Of a DNA stretch of 64,000 nt, positions 1 through 8,858 are shown in pieces. The stretch covers positions 2,217,030 to 2,281,029 of the forward strand of contig NZ_CP064788.1 in NCBI RefSeq assembly GCF_017094525.1, read 5' to 3'. The position numbers and the translations under genes were made by a program. A model generated the notes under the pieces. It was not told the origin of the DNA, searched no databases, and was given only the letters and a program-made list of their open reading frames with translations. This DNA is from Halapricum desulfuricans. Lineage in GTDB: Archaea > Halobacteriota > Halobacteria > Halobacteriales > Haloarculaceae. Every line of letters starts with the position of its first letter. Position 1 is the stretch's first letter.

Positions 1-801
1 TCGGTTGACGAAGTCGTGCCCGTCGAGCGCGTACACTCGCCGCTCTCGGACCGCCGTCAGTTCGTCCCAGCCCGGGCGATCCGCGAGTTCGCGTCGGGCC
101 TGCAGCGTCTGTTCGAGGTGGTAGCCACACGGCGCGGCCACCAGCACGTCCGGGTCCGTCCCGCGGATCTCGCTCCACTCGCGCGGCCGCGAGCGCTCGC
201 CGACGGCCGCCAGCGGATACGTGCCGCCCGCCGCCTCGACGAGGTCCGGGACCCAGTGGCCCGCGACCATGACCGGTTCCATCCAGTCCAGGACGGCGAC
301 CGACGGCGTTTCGAGCGCGCTCGTCCGCTCCCGAAGCGTCGCGATTCGATCCCGCCACGCCGAGACGAGGTCGATGGCCGTTCCCTCGCGGTCTGTCGCT
401 CGCCCGATCCGGCGCGTCTCCTCGTACAGATCCGACAGCGAGTGGGGATCGGTCGTCAGGATCTCCGTCTCCAGCCCGAGATCGTCGACGACGGCCGCGA
501 CGGCCACCCGATCGACCGCACAGACGTCACAGATCCCCTGCGTGATGACGAGGTCGGGGTCGAGGTCGGCCAGCAGTTCCGCGTCGATCTCGTAGAGGCC
601 GCCGTCTTCCTCGGCGGCCGCGACCTGCTCGTTGATCGCGACGCTGTCCGCCGTCTCGTCGATGCGGGTACGTTCGACAGCCGGGATCGACCGGGCCGCC
701 GGGGGGTAATCACACTCACTGGAGACGCCGACGGGCTCGATGCCGAGGGCGAAACAGATCTCCGTCGCGGCGGGTAGTAGTGACACAACGCGCATAGTCA
801 T
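1..801 (-). CDS. Cobalamin-binding (BtuF-like) ABC substrate-binding protein, 3' end cut by window edge
   Basis: About 266 residues are visible; the C-terminus lies beyond the left edge. The N-terminus reads VSLLPAATEICFALG, the opening strand and helix of the class III (TroA/BtuF) binding-protein fold, followed by a helical-backbone domain with the typical segment DLDPDLVITQGICDVCAV. Family members bind cobalamin or metal chelates for ABC import. No signal peptide or lipobox is visible, which is usual for this haloarchaeal subgroup and suggests a cytoplasmic or atypical role. The start ATG at 801 overlaps the stop of the upstream DUF6432 gene (TGATG), so the two are probably co-transcribed. 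The family is fairly sure; the ligand is inferred. Confidence 0.8.
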   Translation of the reverse strand, partial: MTMRVVSLLPAATEICFALGIEPVGVSSECDYPPAARSIPAVERTRIDETADSVAINEQVAAAEEDGGLYEIDAELLADLDPDLVITQGICDVCAVDRVAVAAVVDDLGLETEILTTDPHSLSDLYEETRRIGRATDREGTAIDLVSAWRDRIATLRERTSALETPSVAVLDWMEPVMVAGHWVPDLVEAAGGTYPLAAVGERSRPREWSEIRGTDPDVLVAAPCGYHLEQTLQARRELADRPGWDELTAVRERRVYALDGHDFVNR

Positions 802-1091
802 CAGAACGGGAGCCGATCACGGAGCCAGGAGAGCGTCGAGTTCTCCTCGTGTTGATCGGGCCCGATGACGTTCTCGTCGGGAACGACGACCGTCCGCTCG
901 TCCCCGTCGTCGGCGGAGATCAGGCCGTCGGCTTTCAGCTCGGCCAGCGCGTCCTCCAGATCGTCGATGTCGAGATCGACGTGCGACCGCAACTCGAAGA
1001 CAGTCATCCCCTCGTCTGCCCTGTCGGCGAGGGCATCGAGCACCGCGACTTCGTCGTCGTCGCGGTCGCGGTACTCCGGCTTGGCTTGCAT
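801..1091 (-). CDS. DUF6432 family protein
   Basis: A 96-residue acidic protein that begins MQAKPEYRDRDDDEVAVLDAL and has the look of a small winged helix (EVAVLDAL, MTVFELRSHV, DIDDLEDALAELKADGLI). It is recognised as a haloarchaeal DUF6432-type protein. The ATG at 1091 was chosen because it follows a promoter-like stretch and matches the family N-terminus; a longer in-frame extension to 1544 is low-complexity antisense of the next gene. It overlaps the following BtuF-like gene by one base. Its role is unknown; DNA binding is inferred only from the predicted fold. Confidence 0.8.
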   Translation of the reverse strand: MQAKPEYRDRDDDEVAVLDALADRADEGMTVFELRSHVDLDIDDLEDALAELKADGLISADDGDERTVVVPDENVIGPDQHEENSTLSWLRDRLPF

Positions 1092-1188
1092 ACCCGCCCC
1101 TTCGACCGCGACTCTCTTACGCTTGTTCCCCGGGCGCGCTGCTGTCCAAGCAGTACGCTTATAGTCCGAAGGCAGCCACGTATTGACA

Positions 1189-1944
1189 ATGAGTCTCAAG
1201 TGTTCGATCTTCGGGCACGCTTTCGAGGAGTCCACCGTCGAGCGCGAGCGAGAAGAACAGGGCAGCGAGGTGGTCATCACGATCCGCGAGATCCAGACCT
1301 GCACGCGCTGTGGCGAGACGCGCGTCGTCTCCGAGAACAAGGAGGTCACGACGCTCGAAACGCCCAACGAGGTCGGGGCGGAGCCCGAGTCCGCTGACGC
1401 CGGAACCGACACGGCAGCCGACTCTGATACCGCCGACGTCGACACCGAGCAGACGGCCGACGAGTCCCCGAGCCCTTCGACCGCCGGGGGTTCGACAGAC
1501 TCGGAGTCAGGCGGCGGGTTCGCAAGCGAGGAGCCGCCGGTCACCGACGACGCGGAGATCCTCGACGACGACTCGGAGACGCCCGAACGCGATCCGGGTC
1601 AGTGGCCACAGGAGGCCGGAGACGACTCGTCAACACCCGACGCTGGACCTGATATCGAGGAGGCCGAATCCGAGGGGGTCGACCAGAGCAAGACCGACGC
1701 CGAACTCCTCGACGACGATGTGACGGAGTCGTCCCCGCAGACCAACGAATGGCCCTCGGAAGACGAGATCGACGCCGCGAGCGATCCCGACACGGCCGGT
1801 CCCGGTGCGGTCACTGTCCCCGAGGGATCGTACGTCTGTCGGGAGTGCGGGTTCTCGACGCCGGCCGAGGAGTCGTCGCTTCGAGAGGGCGACTTCTGTC
1901 CGGAGTGTCACCGTGGGACGCTCGTCCATACCCAGGGGACCTAG
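1189..1944 (+). CDS. DUF7093 family protein, zinc-finger ends with acidic linker
   Basis: A 251-residue protein. The N-terminal part (MSLKCSIFGHAF, then CTRCGE near residue 40) holds one CxxC pair. A long acidic disordered linker rich in D, E, S and T spans about residues 55-205. The C-terminus forms a zinc ribbon with CRECGF and CPECHRG. An in-frame TTG lies six bases upstream, but ATG 1189 is preferred because a TATA-like box (cttatag, about 1158-1164) sits about 25 bases upstream, as for a leaderless transcript. The gene is divergent from the DUF6432/BtuF pair and shares its intergenic region. Function is unknown. Confidence 0.8.
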   Translation: MSLKCSIFGHAFEESTVEREREEQGSEVVITIREIQTCTRCGETRVVSENKEVTTLETPNEVGAEPESADAGTDTAADSDTADVDTEQTADESPSPSTAGGSTDSESGGGFASEEPPVTDDAEILDDDSETPERDPGQWPQEAGDDSSTPDAGPDIEEAESEGVDQSKTDAELLDDDVTESSPQTNEWPSEDEIDAASDPDTAGPGAVTVPEGSYVCRECGFSTPAEESSLREGDFCPECHRGTLVHTQGT

Positions 1945-1985
1945 AACGCGAAAAGAGTATACCATCGCCCGGCTAACGACCGCGC

Positions 1986-2381
1986 ATGCGAGAGTACAAG
2001 ATGCGGAGGGGCGAATATCTCTCCGACCGCATCCCGGACATGGAAGCGACCGTCGAGGAGTACTTCGGATCGATCTCCGGAACGGAGGAGTACAATGGCA
2101 ACGACCTCTACGTCGTCGAGGACCCCGAGAACGCTGTCTTCGAGCGCGTCGTCGTCGGGACTGTCGAATACGGCAGCAAGAAGGACAAACTCGCGCTAGA
2201 TATCATCGAGCGCCCCGCTGAGGAGGTCATCGCCTCGGGCGACGTCGAGGACGCCGAAGAAGCCGTCTCGCTCAAAAACGAGTTCCTGCTCGAAGCGACC
2301 GGCCGCGACGCAAAGGCTCGCCGCGAATCGATGAAGCGCGCTGTCGAGGACGAACCCGACAGCGTCGACGACGTCAGCTGA
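1986..2381 (+). CDS. DUF5611 family protein
   Basis: A 131-residue protein starting MREYKMRRGEYLSDRIPDME, the conserved opening of haloarchaeal DUF5611 proteins. It has a compact alpha/beta core (YFGSISGTEEYNGNDLYVV, FERVVVGTVEYGSKKDKLAL) and a charged C-terminal tail. It follows the DUF7093 gene by 41 bases on the same strand and converges on cheF with 14 bases between stops. No catalytic motif is visible. The family is well recognised; the function is unknown. Confidence 0.85.
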   Translation: MREYKMRRGEYLSDRIPDMEATVEEYFGSISGTEEYNGNDLYVVEDPENAVFERVVVGTVEYGSKKDKLALDIIERPAEEVIASGDVEDAEEAVSLKNEFLLEATGRDAKARRESMKRAVEDEPDSVDDVS

Positions 2382-2395
2382 TCCTGTCGTCCCCG

Positions 2396-3271
2396 CTAGT
2401 CGTTGACGTCCTCGAGGTGATTGTTGACGACAACGCGACCGGCGGGCGTCAACTGGAGTCCGTCCTCGCTGTCGGTCAGCAGTCCTTTCTGTTCGAGCCG
2501 ACTGCGCAGCAGTTCGACCTCGCTCGCCTCCGCATCGAGGACGCCCGCCAGCGGAATCCCATCCATGTCACCGGTCGAGTAGACAGTCACCAGCAGTTCT
2601 TTCTCCACGTCCGAGATATCGACATCCCGGATTCCCTCCATGACCTCGCGGTACTCGCGCCGGAGGTACCGTCCGAGAATGTTCATTTTCCGGGGAGAGG
2701 GTAGTGCGGCGAGGGTAACGACTGCCTGCCCGTTTCGGTTGTGCGTCGTCGACAGGACCGGCCGCGTCGCGCCGGCGATCTCACGGTTGAGGCGTTCGAA
2801 CCCGGTGACCGTCGCGAGTCGGATCGTGAACTCCCCGTCCTGTCTCTTGAATCGGATATAGCGTGGGTTCACGAACAGTTTCGCCGGCGTGAACGCCGCG
2901 TCGGTGACGCGACCGCCGATCCGGGCGGGGTGTTTGACCGTCGCCTCGGTCCCGTTGAGCAGCGCCTTGTACAGCACCGAATTGAACTTCTCGATCGTCT
3001 CGTCGTCGGCCTCGATGGCGGCGACGAACTGCCGGTCGTTGCGTTCGAACGCGATTGTCACCGTGGAGTTGAAGAAATCGCCCAGTTCGTCGGGCACCTG
3101 ACCGACGGCGACGTCGACGATCGACGAGAGCGGGATCTGCGTCTTGCCCTCCTCGGCGACCAGCACCAGCCGCTTGCGGCTGAGGAGGACCCGGCCCTTG
3201 ACGGGCTCGGACCGCGCGGACTTCTGGGAGTTGAACGACGCGACGAAGTCCGCGATAATCGATTCCGACAT
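2396..3271 (-). CDS. cheF: CheF family chemotaxis protein (DUF439)
   Basis: A 291-residue protein of the CheF/DUF439 family, which in Halobacterium links the Che signalling proteins to the archaellum motor. The N-terminal two thirds contain PH-like beta repeats (RVLLSRKRLVLVAEEG, QIPLSSIVDVAVG). The C-terminal 70 residues form a winged helix (SEVELLRSRLEQKGLL, QLTPAGRVVVNN). The start is the ATG at 3271, preceded by a short intergenic region. No other che or arl genes lie in this window, so the gene is detached from the usual chemotaxis cluster. Confidence 0.8.
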   Translation of the reverse strand: MSESIIADFVASFNSQKSARSEPVKGRVLLSRKRLVLVAEEGKTQIPLSSIVDVAVGQVPDELGDFFNSTVTIAFERNDRQFVAAIEADDETIEKFNSVLYKALLNGTEATVKHPARIGGRVTDAAFTPAKLFVNPRYIRFKRQDGEFTIRLATVTGFERLNREIAGATRPVLSTTHNRNGQAVVTLAALPSPRKMNILGRYLRREYREVMEGIRDVDISDVEKELLVTVYSTGDMDGIPLAGVLDAEASEVELLRSRLEQKGLLTDSEDGLQLTPAGRVVVNNHLEDVND

Positions 3272-3344
3272 CCCTTGCTATCGAGTTCTTGTACCGGACG
3301 AATCTTGAGCGTTTCCATCGGTCGAGAAATACCGGTCGGCCGAC

Positions 3345-3770
3345 CTAGCCGAACGAGTCGGCGATGTCCGACAGTGACCCCTGCGGAGGCTCGTGAACCG
3401 TGTACACGGCTCGTTGTCCGGGTTCGCGCAGCCCGTAGTGATAGCCCGCCGAAAGCACGTCCAGGAGCAGCGAGCGGCCCGGCTCGACCCCGGTGTCGTC
3501 GATCCAGTCGAGGAGGCGGTTCTCGTCGTCGCCCTCGCGAGCGAGGCGGGCGTTCTCGAAGGCACCGCGGAGATGCGCCGTCCCGTCCAGTCCCGCCTCG
3601 ACGAGCGCATAATAGGCCCGCCCGTCGAGGGTGAGCCGCACGATATCGCCGTCACTGGCGTCGATCGACTCGGGGAGTGCGAGTTCCGGGCGCGAGGTCC
3701 GACCGGCGGTCCCCAGCGTGACTCGGTGGGTCTGGACCGTCTCGTGGTCGCTGGCGATCCGGTCGGCCAT
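3345..3770 (-). CDS. DUF7112 family protein
   Basis: A 141-residue acidic haloarchaeal protein (starts MADRIASDHETVQTHRVTLG) with beta-rich segments (GDIVRLTLDGRAYYALVEAG) and a C-terminal helix pair (SLLLDVLSAGYHYGLREPG). It starts four bases after the stop of rps6e, so the two are very likely one transcript. It has no recognisable catalytic residues. Co-transcription with a ribosomal protein hints at a translation-linked role, which is inference only. Confidence 0.75.
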   Translation of the reverse strand: MADRIASDHETVQTHRVTLGTAGRTSRPELALPESIDASDGDIVRLTLDGRAYYALVEAGLDGTAHLRGAFENARLAREGDDENRLLDWIDDTGVEPGRSLLLDVLSAGYHYGLREPGQRAVYTVHEPPQGSLSDIADSFG

Positions 3771-3774
3771 GTGC

Positions 3775-4164
3775 CTACTCGTCGGCCTTGCCCAGCAGTT
3801 CGGCGACGTCGCCGCTCCCGGCCTCGGCGATCGCCGCGTTGATCTGGCGGACCTCGTCGCTGATCTCGCGTCCGCGGACGGTCACGCGCTTGCGCTCGCC
3901 GTCGCGGGACGGTTCGTAGCCCACGCCACCCTTCAGCAGGACGGACTTGAGGTTCGGGCCGCGAACGTCACCGCGGAGCGGCCGGCCAGCCGTATCGGAG
4001 CCACCGGTAATCTCCAGGGAGTAGCCATCGAGCCCGACGGCACTGCCTGCGACCTCGTCGCCGATCTCTCGGCCCACGAATCGGTTTGCGTCCTGTCCGT
4101 CGACGTCGATCTGGTACGTTTCGCCGCTGTCGGGATCCGCAACGGCGACGGTGAAATCTGCCAT
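3775..4164 (-). CDS. rps6e: 30S ribosomal protein S6e
   Basis: A 129-residue protein with the S6e signature: [20 protein letters not shown] at the N-terminus, then [31 protein letters not shown] and [19 protein letters not shown]. Length is normal for archaeal S6e, which lacks the eukaryotic phosphorylated tail. ATG 4164 is chosen over an upstream in-frame ATG at 4215 because it matches the family start. It is followed directly by the DUF7112 gene. S6e binds the small subunit near the mRNA exit region. Confidence 0.95.
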   Translation of the reverse strand: MADFTVAVADPDSGETYQIDVDGQDANRFVGREIGDEVAGSAVGLDGYSLEITGGSDTAGRPLRGDVRGPNLKSVLLKGGVGYEPSRDGERKRVTVRGREISDEVRQINAAIAEAGSGDVAELLGKADE

Positions 4165-4225
4165 GCCTGTATCCTGCCAGTCGTGCTTAAAAAGCCCGTC
4201 GAACCGCAACGACACCCCTGTCCAG

Positions 4226-4654
4226 TCACCGACGGTCGATGCCGACGATCGTCGAGACGCGGGCGTTCTCCTTTATGTTGATCCCGGCACCGCCGATCGA
4301 CAGCGGCACGCGACCGAGCGACTGGACCGACAGCGTCGGGTGGAAGGCCCCGCGTTCGCGAACCGCCTCGCGGGTCTGGATTTCCGCGACCAGATCCGGC
4401 GGCAGGTCGAGCGACTCGTTGTATTCGATGAGGTACTGGCCCGAATCGAGGTGCCACCACTCGTAGTCGTCGTCGGGATTGCGTCGCGTCCGCTCGCAGG
4501 CCGTCAGCGCCGGAGCCTCGAGTTCGCCGCCGCCGAAATCGACACGGCCCGGCGCGTCGACCTCGTACGCCGCCGCGACGGTCAGATCGAACCCGCGTCC
4601 CTCCGCCTGAGTCGGTCCGTGAACGATGTCTTCGAGGAACTGCGTCGGATCCAT
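4226..4654 (-). CDS. dCTP deaminase / dUTPase family protein
   Basis: A 142-residue trimeric-type dUTPase/dCTP deaminase homologue. Visible motifs are [43 protein letters not shown] and [14 protein letters not shown], matching the beta-barrel core that binds deoxynucleotides. It is shorter than bacterial Dcd (about 190 residues) but normal for the haloarchaeal branch. The gene lies upstream of rps6e with 61 bases between. The reaction (dCTP deamination or dUTP hydrolysis) cannot be separated by eye. Confidence 0.75.
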   Translation of the reverse strand: MDPTQFLEDIVHGPTQAEGRGFDLTVAAAYEVDAPGRVDFGGGELEAPALTACERTRRNPDDDYEWWHLDSGQYLIEYNESLDLPPDLVAEIQTREAVRERGAFHPTLSVQSLGRVPLSIGGAGINIKENARVSTIVGIDRR

Positions 4655-4786
4655 GTCCGGGTCGACGACCGCCAGCGTGAAAAATTCCGGTCACGACCCC
4701 GGATCCGAACGATAATCCCTGCTAGTTTTCAGTCGATGGGAACGCACGCGAGGGTTATGGCCGGAACGCACCGATTGAAGGATACG

Positions 4787-5431
4787 ATGTCCGGGATGCG
4801 CGCCGAACTCGAGATACCGGCGACCGAGGCCTGTCCCGTCGCCCGGTTCACCGAACGCACAGACGGGTCGGTCACCTCGGTTCGCCGCGCCAGAAACGGG
4901 GACGGGGAGTACACCGAGGAGTTCACCGCGACCGGGAACGTCGATCCGGACGCGTTCGACCAGGACCTTGAGTCCCTCTTCGAGTACCAGTCCGCGCAGG
5001 TCTTTCAGTTCACTCACGACCTGCGGGACTGCGTCTGTGAGTACGTCGAACAGCACGAACACCCCATCGCCGACGTCCGTGCGCAGGACGGCTCGCTCGT
5101 GTTGACGCTTCACCTGACGAACATCACCGATCTGCGCGATCTCGTGACCGATCTCCGCGAGCAGTTCGGGTCAGTACGCATCCGCTATCTGCTGCAGGTC
5201 GACAGCGACGAGGAAGGGACCGACGACGTCGTCCCGATCAACCGCGCCCGCCTGACCGACCGCCAGCTCGAAGTGCTGGAAACCGCCCACGAGATGGGCT
5301 ATTTCTCCTACCCGCGCTCGGCTAACGCCACCGACGTCGCCAACGCACTCGGTATCGACGCCTCGACGTTCACCGAACACCTCGCGGCCGCCCAGTCGAA
5401 GCTCATGGACGAGATCCTGGCGACGCCATAA
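4787..5431 (+). CDS. Bat-like HTH-10 family transcriptional regulator
   Basis: A 214-residue regulator. Residues 1-150 form an input domain (ELEIPATEACPVARF, YLLQVDSDEEG). Residues about 160-214 are the HTH_10 domain found in bacterio-opsin activator proteins, with LTDRQLEVLETAHEMGYF, then ANATDVANALGIDASTFTEHL. The start ATG 4787 was chosen because ATG SGMRAELEIP matches family N-termini; ATG 4796 is an alternative. It is a stand-alone gene ending just before the cysK promoter. The target is unknown. Confidence 0.8.
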   Translation: MSGMRAELEIPATEACPVARFTERTDGSVTSVRRARNGDGEYTEEFTATGNVDPDAFDQDLESLFEYQSAQVFQFTHDLRDCVCEYVEQHEHPIADVRAQDGSLVLTLHLTNITDLRDLVTDLREQFGSVRIRYLLQVDSDEEGTDDVVPINRARLTDRQLEVLETAHEMGYFSYPRSANATDVANALGIDASTFTEHLAAAQSKLMDEILATP

Positions 5432-5440
5432 AAAGCCCGC

Positions 5441-5463
5441 TATATTTTAGGGAAACCTAATAC
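5441..5463 (+). promoter_or_regulatory. cysK promoter with DtxR/SirR-like palindromic operator
   Basis: A TATA-like box (tatatttt, 5441-5448) runs directly into the inverted repeat TTAGG-GAAA-CCTAA (5447-5460). The five-base arms and four-base spacer resemble operators of metal-sensing DtxR/SirR/Idr regulators. Overlap with the TATA box would permit repression of cysK (start 5490). A site of the same geometry, TTAGA-CGCA-TCTAA, lies upstream of the GDT1 gene at 23863. The regulator assignment is inference. Confidence 0.5.
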
Positions 5464-5489
5464 AGCGGCTGATCCCGACTGTCTCGACG

Positions 5490-6392
5490 ATGAACGTCGC
5501 AGCTGACGTGACGGAACTGATCGGAGAGACGCCGCTGGTTCGGGTCGAGTCGATCGCGCCGAACCTGCTTGTGAAGCTGGAATCGTTCAATCCCTATTCG
5601 GTCAAAGACCGGATCGCCCGCGAGATGCTCGATTCGGCCGCCGAGGCGGGCGAGTTGACAGACGAGACAGTTGTCATCGAGCCCACGAGCGGGAACACGG
5701 GGATCGGGCTGGCAGCGGTCTGTGCCGCCCGGGACCAGGAGTTGATTCTGACAATGCCCGAATCGATGAGCGAGGAGCGGCGCAAGCTCCTCCGCGCGCT
5801 TGGAGCCGAGCTGGAGCTGACCGACTCTGATAGCGGGATGAGCGGCGCGATAGAGCGTGCCGACGAACTCGCCACGGAATACGGGGACACCTTCGTCCCC
5901 CAGCAGTTCGACAATCCCGCCAACCCGAAGACCCACCGGCGGACGACGGGGCCGGAACTGGACGAGGCGACCGACGGCGATCTGGACGTGTTCGTCGCCG
6001 GCGTCGGGACCGGCGGGACGATCACGGGTGTCGGGACCTATTTCGAGCAAGCCGATACTGACATCGACCTGATCGCCGTCGAACCGGAAGACTCGGCGGT
6101 GCTGTCCGGCGGCGAGGCGGGCAGTCACGGCATCCAGGGGATCGGAGCCGGATTCGTGCCCGAGGTTCTGGAGCGCGATCTGCTGGACGAGGTCCGTACG
6201 GTCGGCAGGGACGACGCGATCGAGACGGCCCGACGACTCGCCAGCGAGGAGGGGATCGCCGGCGGGATCTCGACGGGCGCGAACGTCCACGTCGCCGCGG
6301 AGGTTGCGCGTGAACGACCGGACGAGCTCGTCGCGACAATCGTCTGTGATCCCGGCGAGCGGTATCTCTCGACGGACCTGTACGATGTCTAG
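5490..6392 (+). CDS. cysK: Cysteine synthase A (O-acetylserine sulfhydrylase)
   Basis: A 300-residue fold-type II PLP enzyme that makes cysteine from O-acetylserine and sulfide. The PLP lysine lies in NPYSVKDRIAREM (about residue 41), the substrate loop is PTSGNTGIGLA (about 64-74), and the phosphate-binding loop is GVGTGGTITGVG (about 170-181). Length is normal. It is a single-gene unit with its own promoter carrying a metal-regulator-like palindrome, which would fit coupling of cysteine supply to iron-sulfur needs (inferred). Confidence 0.93.
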   Translation: MNVAADVTELIGETPLVRVESIAPNLLVKLESFNPYSVKDRIAREMLDSAAEAGELTDETVVIEPTSGNTGIGLAAVCAARDQELILTMPESMSEERRKLLRALGAELELTDSDSGMSGAIERADELATEYGDTFVPQQFDNPANPKTHRRTTGPELDEATDGDLDVFVAGVGTGGTITGVGTYFEQADTDIDLIAVEPEDSAVLSGGEAGSHGIQGIGAGFVPEVLERDLLDEVRTVGRDDAIETARRLASEEGIAGGISTGANVHVAAEVARERPDELVATIVCDPGERYLSTDLYDV

Positions 6393-6437
6393 TCCGCGTA
6401 TCGATGGGCTTTCGCCCGCAAGCCGATAACGGGCAGT

Positions 6438-7316
6438 ATGGACTACGAGAGAGAACTCGACGCGGCGATCCGGGCCGCGAGTGCCGGGATGGCAGCGATA
6501 GCAGACTGGCGCGGGGACGGGACCGAGGCCGGCGGGACCGACCTCCGCGACGCCGGCGAAACCGAGACCAAGACGAGTGTCAACGACATGGTCACGGCCG
6601 CCGATCAGGCCAGTCAGGACGCGATCCTCGAAATACTGACGTCCGCGTTCCCCGACGATAGCGTCGTCGGCGAGGAAGGAACGGGTGAACACTACAGCGG
6701 CCACGGCCGGGAGTGGGTCGTCGATCCGATCGACGGGACGGCTAACTTCGCCGTCGGCCTCCCGTATTACTGTGTCTCGATCGCGCTGGTCGTCGATGGC
6801 ACCCCGCAGGTCGGGGTCGTCGCCTCGCCCCCGCGAGCGCTCGACCGGCTCTGGTACGGCGTCCGCGGAGAGGGTGCGTTCGTCCACCACGGAGTCGACG
6901 ACGTGACCGACGCAGCCGACCTCGACGGGACTCCCCTCGCGGTCAGCGATCGGGACGAACTCGCCGGTGCAGTCGTGTTCGGCCGACTGAGCGAGCGCGA
7001 CGCCGACGTCCGGGCGGTCGACGAGATCACGGTCAGGGAGGTCCTCGATCGGGAGGGGCAGTTCCGGCGGCCGGGCAGCGCCGCGATCAACCTCGCGCAG
7101 GTCGCGGCGGGCCACGCCGACGGCTATCTGATCCTCTCGATCCAGGAGTGGGACGTCGCGGCCGGTCTCCTGCTGGTCGAGGAGGCCGGCGGCACGGTCC
7201 GGCGACGCCCCTCCCGCATCGAAGACAGCTCTATCGAGGTGATCGTCTCGAACGGCTACATCCAGGCTGATCTCGAAGCGATCGCTGCCGAGGCGATCGA
7301 ACAGGCCGAAACGTAG
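6438..7316 (+). CDS. Inositol monophosphatase / fructose-1,6-bisphosphatase family protein
   Basis: A 292-residue metal-dependent sugar phosphatase of the IMPase superfamily. The metal site is built from GEEG (78-81), DPIDGTANF (96-104) and the C-terminal WDVAAG (about 238), all intact. Archaeal members hydrolyse inositol-1-phosphate or fructose-1,6-bisphosphate, and the two cannot be told apart here. It follows cysK by 45 bases on the same strand and converges with the amylase gene, with only 15 bases between stops. Confidence 0.85.
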   Translation: MDYERELDAAIRAASAGMAAIADWRGDGTEAGGTDLRDAGETETKTSVNDMVTAADQASQDAILEILTSAFPDDSVVGEEGTGEHYSGHGREWVVDPIDGTANFAVGLPYYCVSIALVVDGTPQVGVVASPPRALDRLWYGVRGEGAFVHHGVDDVTDAADLDGTPLAVSDRDELAGAVVFGRLSERDADVRAVDEITVREVLDREGQFRRPGSAAINLAQVAAGHADGYLILSIQEWDVAAGLLLVEEAGGTVRRRPSRIEDSSIEVIVSNGYIQADLEAIAAEAIEQAET

Positions 7317-7331
7317 CAGACGCAGGTGCGA

Positions 7332-8627
7332 TCAGGCCGGCGCGTAACAGACCCAGCCTTTCGCGGGGACGGTCAACTCGACCCAGCCGTCCTCGTCGGC
7401 CTCGATCACGTCACCGCTCCCGGTGTAATCCCGAAGCGTCGTCTCCTCCCAGCCGGTGTAAACCCACTCGGTGCGGGGACAGTCGGCCTTGTTGATCCCC
7501 GTCAGGAGATTCCGATAGCGCTCGTGGACAAACAGATCGCGATCGGCGTGGCGGACGAACTGCTCACCGTCCGCGAGTGTGCGCTTGATCCAGACGAGGT
7601 TCGACAGCCACTCGGCGTCGTAGTCGACGCCCTCGGCCGTGGCGTAGTTGGTGTACACGAACGGGTAGCCCGGGGCCGTGAGGATAAAGGCGTAGGCCAG
7701 CCGCGAGAGCTGTGGCGGCCCCTCGTCGTGGTTGGCGACGAAGGTTGCGGCACTGTCAGGGTCGCGCCCGAGCAGCGAGTCCTCGTGCTGGAGAGCCCCC
7801 TCCAGCCAGCGGAGGTCCCCGCCCTCGTGGAAGGCGTCGTGCATCGTGAAAAAGAGGGGGTAGTCGAAGGTACGCATCCCCGTGTCGGCGTAGGCCTCCA
7901 GGAAGTCGGTATCGCCGTCGAAGACCTCGCCGACCCGGAAGAAGTCGTGTTGGTCGGCCCAGTCGTTGAGGAACTCCTCGAAGTACCACATCGGGACATG
8001 CTTTGCGGCGTCCCAGCGGACCCCGGCACAGCCCGTCTGGGCGATCTTCTCGACGTACGCCCGGAGGTGACGGGTGACCTCCGGGTTGGTCTGATCGAGG
8101 TCCCACAGGTCGAACAGCTGCATCGTCGTCCGACCGCCCTCGTGGGGGTGGTGGTAGTGGTCCGGGTCGTCGAGGTGCGCGTAGGTTCCGTCGCCCGGAT
8201 CGTCCGTCGCGGTGTGGTTGACGATCGCGTCGATGTAGACCTCGACCTCGCCAGCCTGTGCGTTGGCGAGGCGATCAACCATCGCCTCGAACTCGGACTC
8301 GGTGCCGAGCGGCGAGTCCCACGTGAGGTGGTCGCGAGGATTGTAGCCGTTGCTATCGGGCGTGTTCGGCTCCATCGGCGGCTGGACCCAGACAGCGCTG
8401 TACCCCGCCCGGGCGATCCGGTCGGCCTCACGGGCAATCCGCGTCCAGTGGTCCCCTTCAGGCCCCAAGTCGTCGTCGTAGTCGAAATACTGCAGTCCGA
8501 CTGGCTCGCCCGTGGCCGGCGTCCGCTCGTCGGGGAGCGATACGCCGGTTGAGAACCCCGCGACGTCGCTTGCGTTCCAGTCAGTCGCCTCGTCCGACAC
8601 TGCCGTGCCCCGTCTGTCCCTGTGCAT
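7332..8627 (-). CDS. GH13 alpha-amylase, intracellular type
   Basis: A 431-residue (beta/alpha)8 glycoside hydrolase. Conserved regions are DAIVNH (133-138), GVRWDAAKH with nucleophile Asp206, VGEVFDG with acid/base Glu234, and ANHDEG with Asp301. There is no signal peptide or twin-arginine motif, so the enzyme should act inside the cell on alpha-glucans or maltodextrins. The start ATG 8627 was preferred to an upstream GTG at 8669 because a TATA box (about 8685-8692) and a perfect inverted repeat lie just upstream. No sugar transporter gene is adjacent. Confidence 0.88.
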   Translation of the reverse strand: MHRDRRGTAVSDEATDWNASDVAGFSTGVSLPDERTPATGEPVGLQYFDYDDDLGPEGDHWTRIAREADRIARAGYSAVWVQPPMEPNTPDSNGYNPRDHLTWDSPLGTESEFEAMVDRLANAQAGEVEVYIDAIVNHTATDDPGDGTYAHLDDPDHYHHPHEGGRTTMQLFDLWDLDQTNPEVTRHLRAYVEKIAQTGCAGVRWDAAKHVPMWYFEEFLNDWADQHDFFRVGEVFDGDTDFLEAYADTGMRTFDYPLFFTMHDAFHEGGDLRWLEGALQHEDSLLGRDPDSAATFVANHDEGPPQLSRLAYAFILTAPGYPFVYTNYATAEGVDYDAEWLSNLVWIKRTLADGEQFVRHADRDLFVHERYRNLLTGINKADCPRTEWVYTGWEETTLRDYTGSGDVIEADEDGWVELTVPAKGWVCYAPA

Positions 8628-8637
8628 GAGTATCGAT

Positions 8638-8658
8638 CCCCGATCCCATGGATCGGGG
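8638..8658. promoter_or_regulatory. Inverted repeat at amylase transcription start
   Basis: A perfect inverted repeat with arms CCCCGATCC and GGATCGGGG around CAT lies 11 bases upstream of the amylase ATG. With a TATA box at about 8685-8692 (read on the minus strand), transcription should begin near 8662, so the repeat sits at the very 5' end of the transcript. It may be a repressor operator or a 5' hairpin. It does not match the published TrmB spacing pattern. Confidence 0.4.
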
Positions 8659-8858
8659 CATGACACCAACCTACGTGCCAGGGGGCATATATGTCTTTCA
8701 TCAATTATCTATACTGATAGGAGTGGAAAAACCTGCCAACCCACGCTGACGCCGTCGTACTGACATCTGGCAGATACTATGTTCATTTCGCGTGTGTTCC
8801 AGAAGCGAGAAAGACGATAGGTCAGGGGAACGAACACGAAGGGGCAGGGGGTGGTCTC

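Noticed and set aside
5457-7115. 552-codon minus-strand ORF across cysK and the IMPase gene
   Set aside because: It is an antisense shadow caused by high GC; both plus-strand genes have complete enzyme motifs.
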